A stretch of DNA of 8,547 bases from the NCBI GenBank assembly GCA_046594635.1, contig JBKJRR010000005.1, forward strand, positions 1 through 8,547, written 5' to 3'. How positions within the stretch are numbered: the first letter of the stretch is position 1; each line of letters opens with the position of its first letter. The translations under genes and the position numbers were made by a program. The stretch comes from CAISIP01 sp046594635 (lineage in GTDB: Bacteria > Pseudomonadota > Gammaproteobacteria > Burkholderiales > Burkholderiaceae_C). The notes under the pieces are model-generated. The model worked only from the letters and a program-made list of their open reading frames with translations, had not been told where the DNA came from and searched no databases. Shown piece after piece: positions 6,102 to 8,547 of the stretch.

Positions 6102-7997
6102 ATGACGACATACGCCGACTTCTATCAACGCTCGATTGACGACCGGGAGGCCTTCTGGGGCGAGCAGGCCAAACGCATTGACTGGAAGAAGGTGCCGACC
6201 CAGATTTGTGATTACAGCCATCCGCCCTTCGCACGCTGGTTTGTCGGTGGTGTCACGAACCTTTGCCACAACGCAGTGGATCGCCATCTGGACGAACGTG
6301 CATCCCAGTCGGCGTTGATCGCGGTGTCAACCGAGACCGGACAGGAGCAGATCTACAGTTTTTCCCAACTGCATCTCGAAGTGCAACGCATGTCCGCGAG
6401 CTTGCTGGCGCTGGGCGTGCAGCAAGGTGACAGGGTGCTGATCTACATGCCGATGGTCGCGCAGGCTGCCTTTGCCATGCTGGCCTGCGCACGAATCGGA
6501 GCCATCCACTGTGTTGTGTTCGGCGGCTTCGCGTCTGGCGCGCTGGCGTCACGAATTGATGATGCAACACCCAAGCTGATCATCAGTGCCGACGCCGGCT
6601 CGCGCGGCGGCAAGGTGGTGCCGTACAAACCGCTGCTCGACGAAGCCATTCGCTTGTCCAGCCACAAGCCCGATGCCGTGCTTTTGGTGGACCGGCAGCT
6701 GGCCAGGATGGACCTGGTGCCAGGACGCGACCACCTGTGGGACACGCTGCGTGAAACACATATGGACGCGAACGTTCCCTGCGTGTGGCTCGATGCAACA
6801 CATCCGAGCTACACGTTGTATACCAGCGGCACAACCGGCAAGCCCAAGGGCGTGCAACGCGATACCGGCGGATATGCCGTTGCGCTGGCTGCGAGCATGG
6901 AACACATCTTCTGCAGCAAGCCCGGCGAGACCTATTTCGCCACCAGCGACATCGGCTGGGTTGTGGGCCACAGCTACATCATTTACGGCCCGCTGATCGC
7001 CGGCATGGCCACCCTCATGTATGAGGGACTGCCGACCCGTCCGGACGGCGGCGTGTGGTGGAGCCTGGTGGAAAAGTACAAGGTGAACGTGATGTTCAGT
7101 GCACCAACCGCGATCCGGGTGCTCAAGAAGCAGGATCCGGCCTTGTTGAGCAAGTATGACCTGTCTTCGTTGCGTGCGCTGTATCTGGCCGGTGAACCGC
7201 TGGATGAACCGACCGCACAATGGATCTCATCGAGTCTGGGCAAACCCATCATCGACAACTATTGGCAGACTGAAACCGGTTGGCCGATTCTGGGTCTGGC
7301 CAATGGCATCGAGCTGGCGACCAGCAAGTTCGGCAGCCCTGGCAAGGCGATCTATGGTTACAACGTCAAGCTGATCGATGAGGTCAGCGGCGAAGAGTTG
7401 GCGGGCGCTGGCAAGAAGGGCGTGGTGGCCATCGAAGGACCATTGCCGCCGGGTTGCATGCAGACCGTGTGGCGCGACGATGAGCGTTTTGTCAGCACCT
7501 ACTGGAAGAGTATTCCGGGCAAACTGGTCTACAACACCTTCGACTGGGGCATACGCGACGAAGACGGATATTTCTTCATCCTGGGGCGAACCGACGATGT
7601 CATCAACGTCGCCGGTCATCGACTGGGTACACGGGAAATCGAAGAGAGCATTGCCGGCCACCCCAACATCTCGGAAGTGGCGGTGGTGGGCGTTGCCGAC
7701 GCACTCAAGGGTCAGGCCGCCATGGCGTTCGCAATCCTCAAGGATGCCAGCGTGCTGGACGACGCGGCGGCGTGTTTACGTCTGGAAGGCGAAATCATGA
7801 AGCGGGTCGACCAGGACCTGGGCGCAGTGGCCCGACCGTCGCGGGTATTGTTCGTCACTGCTTTACCCAAGACGCGAAGCGGCAAGTTGCTGCGCCGCGC
7901 CATTGTGGCGGTGTGCGAGGGGCGCGATGCCGGCGACCTGACAACCATGGAAGACCCAGCGGCCCTGCAGCAGATCCGCGATGTGGTGGTGCGCTGA
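6102..7997 (+). CDS. prpE: Propionyl-CoA synthetase (propionate-CoA ligase)
   Basis: A 631-residue AMP-forming acyl-CoA synthetase (ANL superfamily). It activates propionate with ATP and CoA in the cytoplasm, feeding the methylcitrate or methylmalonyl-CoA route; some members also take acrylate or 3-hydroxypropionate. Seen: an N-terminal acetyl-CoA-synthetase-type cap (YADFYQRSIDDREAFW), the ATP-binding loop TSGTTGKPKG at 241-250 followed by the PrpE-type GVQRDTGGYAVALA, SDIGWVVGHSYIIYGPL, NYWQTETGWPI (A5), GRTDDVINVAGHRLGTREIEE (A8 hinge), and KTRSGK with Lys595 as the adenylation lysine. The equivalent lysine in Salmonella PrpE is reversibly acylated to switch activity off, so the same control is possible here (inference). 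The QRDTGGYAVALA stretch and the length fit PrpE (about 630) better than AcsA (about 650). The ATG at 6102 was chosen for AGGG at 6090-6093; ATG 6075 sits in the leader hairpin. No other methylcitrate genes are in the window. Confidence 0.94.
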   Translation: MTTYADFYQRSIDDREAFWGEQAKRIDWKKVPTQICDYSHPPFARWFVGGVTNLCHNAVDRHLDERASQSALIAVSTETGQEQIYSFSQLHLEVQRMSASLLALGVQQGDRVLIYMPMVAQAAFAMLACARIGAIHCVVFGGFASGALASRIDDATPKLIISADAGSRGGKVVPYKPLLDEAIRLSSHKPDAVLLVDRQLARMDLVPGRDHLWDTLRETHMDANVPCVWLDATHPSYTLYTSGTTGKPKGVQRDTGGYAVALAASMEHIFCSKPGETYFATSDIGWVVGHSYIIYGPLIAGMATLMYEGLPTRPDGGVWWSLVEKYKVNVMFSAPTAIRVLKKQDPALLSKYDLSSLRALYLAGEPLDEPTAQWISSSLGKPIIDNYWQTETGWPILGLANGIELATSKFGSPGKAIYGYNVKLIDEVSGEELAGAGKKGVVAIEGPLPPGCMQTVWRDDERFVSTYWKSIPGKLVYNTFDWGIRDEDGYFFILGRTDDVINVAGHRLGTREIEESIAGHPNISEVAVVGVADALKGQAAMAFAILKDASVLDDAAACLRLEGEIMKRVDQDLGAVARPSRVLFVTALPKTRSGKLLRRAIVAVCEGRDAGDLTTMEDPAALQQIRDVVVR

Positions 7998-8100
7998 CCC
8001 GATGCGGTGCGAATAGGCCCCAAGCCTGTGACGCCTGGCCTCGACCGTATACGGCTGCGGAATTGTCGGCCGGCGAGGGCTGTGTATTCCAGCGTGAAGC

Positions 8101-8115
8101 GGGTCGGGACGACCC
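8101..8115. repeat. Perfect inverted repeat, short stem-loop
   Basis: GGGTCG at 8101-8106 and CGACCC at 8110-8115 form a perfect 6-bp stem with a GGA loop, 104 bases after the prpE stop. No T run follows, so it is not a typical intrinsic terminator. It could stabilise a transcript end or lie within the sucA leader. It may also be chance in GC-rich DNA. Confidence 0.3.
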
Positions 8116-8268
8116 AGGTCGATCAAGTCGCTTTCCGTGCGCTGCGAGCAGGTGCTTGCGTCGGTGGCACAATCGACCGGTTACCAGGCCCTTCCCAAGC
8201 CACAGTCGCATCCGCTATCCGGTTCAGCCGTGCCGCGGAAGGTTAGTCAACAGATGAGACCGACACAT

Positions 8269-8289
8269 GTTTCCTAAAGGGAAACGGAG
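8269..8289 (+). promoter_or_regulatory. Hairpin abutting the sucA ribosome binding site
   Basis: GTTTCC at 8269-8274 and GGAAAC at 8280-8285 form a perfect 6-bp stem with a TAAAG loop, and GGAG (8286-8289), the apparent Shine-Dalgarno, follows at the next base. The spacing from GGAG to the ATG at 8301 is 11 bases, longer than usual. The stem also covers purines (AAAGGGA at 8276-8282) that could serve as an alternative binding site. Confidence 0.35.
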
Positions 8290-8300
8290 TTAAGCGAACC

Positions 8301-8547
8301 ATGAGCCAAGACAATTCCGCGGCGTCCAGCGCGCCGTCCGTCTACCACGCGTACCAATCGAACACCTACCTGTTCGGAGGCAATGCGCCGTACGTCGAAG
8401 AGATGTACGAGAACTATCTTGCCAACCCTGGCAGCGTGCCCGATTCCTGGCGCGATTATTTCGACGCGTTGCAGCATGTGCCCGCATCCGACGGCAGCAA
8501 CGCCAAGGACGTGGCCCACCAGCCGGTCGTCAATGCGTTTGCGGAAC
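8301..8547 (+). CDS. sucA: 2-oxoglutarate dehydrogenase E1 component, 3'-partial
   Basis: The first 82 codons plus one base of the thiamine-diphosphate-dependent decarboxylase that opens the 2-oxoglutarate dehydrogenase complex of the TCA cycle (cytoplasm). The reading frame runs off the right edge. The diagnostic E1 N-terminus is visible: NTYLFGGNAPYVEEMYENYL at 21-40, then NPGSVPDSWRDYFDAL at 42-57, followed by a more variable polar linker. In this family the N-terminal arm helps bind the E2 core; the thiamine-binding domain (several hundred residues further on) is outside the window. The ATG at 8301 was chosen because it starts the family-typical sequence and has GGAG 11 bases upstream; about 15 extra residues precede the conserved part, which is normal in betaproteobacteria as far as I recall. 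sucB and possibly an lpd gene are expected downstream. Confidence 0.93.
   Translation, partial: MSQDNSAASSAPSVYHAYQSNTYLFGGNAPYVEEMYENYLANPGSVPDSWRDYFDALQHVPASDGSNAKDVAHQPVVNAFAE

Larger units (their letters stand above)
7998..8300 (+). promoter_or_regulatory. Intergenic region between prpE and sucA, presumed sucA leader and promoter
   Basis: These 303 bases carry no gene I can support. An open frame from a GTG at 8007 to 8246 (79 codons) resembles no family I know and has no ribosome binding site. The region holds a perfect 10-base palindrome, CCGTATACGG, at 8045-8054, a stem-loop at 8101-8115 and a stem-loop next to the sucA ribosome binding site at 8269-8289. No Rho-independent terminator with a T tract is visible for prpE, and no -35/-10 pair stands out. 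A promoter for sucA is expected here because sucA normally heads its own operon. Confidence 0.45.

Noticed and set aside
7772..8257. 161-codon plus-strand frame running from inside prpE into the gap before sucA
   Set aside because: Nearly half overlaps prpE out of frame; the rest is Arg/Pro-rich without a family, and it has no plausible ribosome binding site.

Overview
GC-rich chromosomal DNA, tightly packed with genes, of a heterotrophic proteobacterium. The SucA N-terminus, the lipoyl-domain-bearing E3 and the PrpE sequence look most like Betaproteobacteria, probably Burkholderiales. This is judged from remembered family sequences, not from a search. No tRNA, rRNA, CRISPR array, insertion sequence, phage gene or other sign of recent transfer was seen.

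Layout, left to right. (1) The window opens inside lpdA, a dihydrolipoamide dehydrogenase (E3) with its own N-terminal lipoyl domain, the form usually tied to the pyruvate dehydrogenase complex. Only the extreme 5' end is missing. (2) A 40-codon ORF of unknown meaning sits between lpdA and an alpha/beta-hydrolase gene, and its stop overlaps the hydrolase start as ATGA. (3) A secreted NlpC/P60 (C40) peptidoglycan endopeptidase lies on the minus strand, converging on the hydrolase with a 15-bp gap. (4) After a 250-bp divergent intergenic region come three plus-strand genes: acuI (yhdH-type acryloyl-CoA reductase), a periplasmic YliI/Asd-type PQQ-dependent aldose sugar dehydrogenase, and prpE (propionyl-CoA synthetase). 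(5) After about 300 bp without a convincing gene, sucA (2-oxoglutarate dehydrogenase E1) begins and runs off the right edge.

How they may work together: PrpE activates propionate, and in some bacteria acrylate or 3-hydroxypropionate, to CoA thioesters. AcuI reduces acryloyl-CoA to propionyl-CoA, so the two genes could form a small C3-acid assimilation or acryloyl-CoA detoxification module. The sugar dehydrogenase between them has no obvious link to this and may simply share transcription. E3 and SucA belong to the 2-oxoacid dehydrogenase complexes that feed and run the TCA cycle, and the intervening genes separate two such loci.

Most of the window is ordinary core metabolism. I found no convincing new system. 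The points most worth a second look are the acuI/prpE neighbourhood, the short ORF ahead of the hydrolase, and small hairpins placed just upstream of the prpE and sucA ribosome binding sites.
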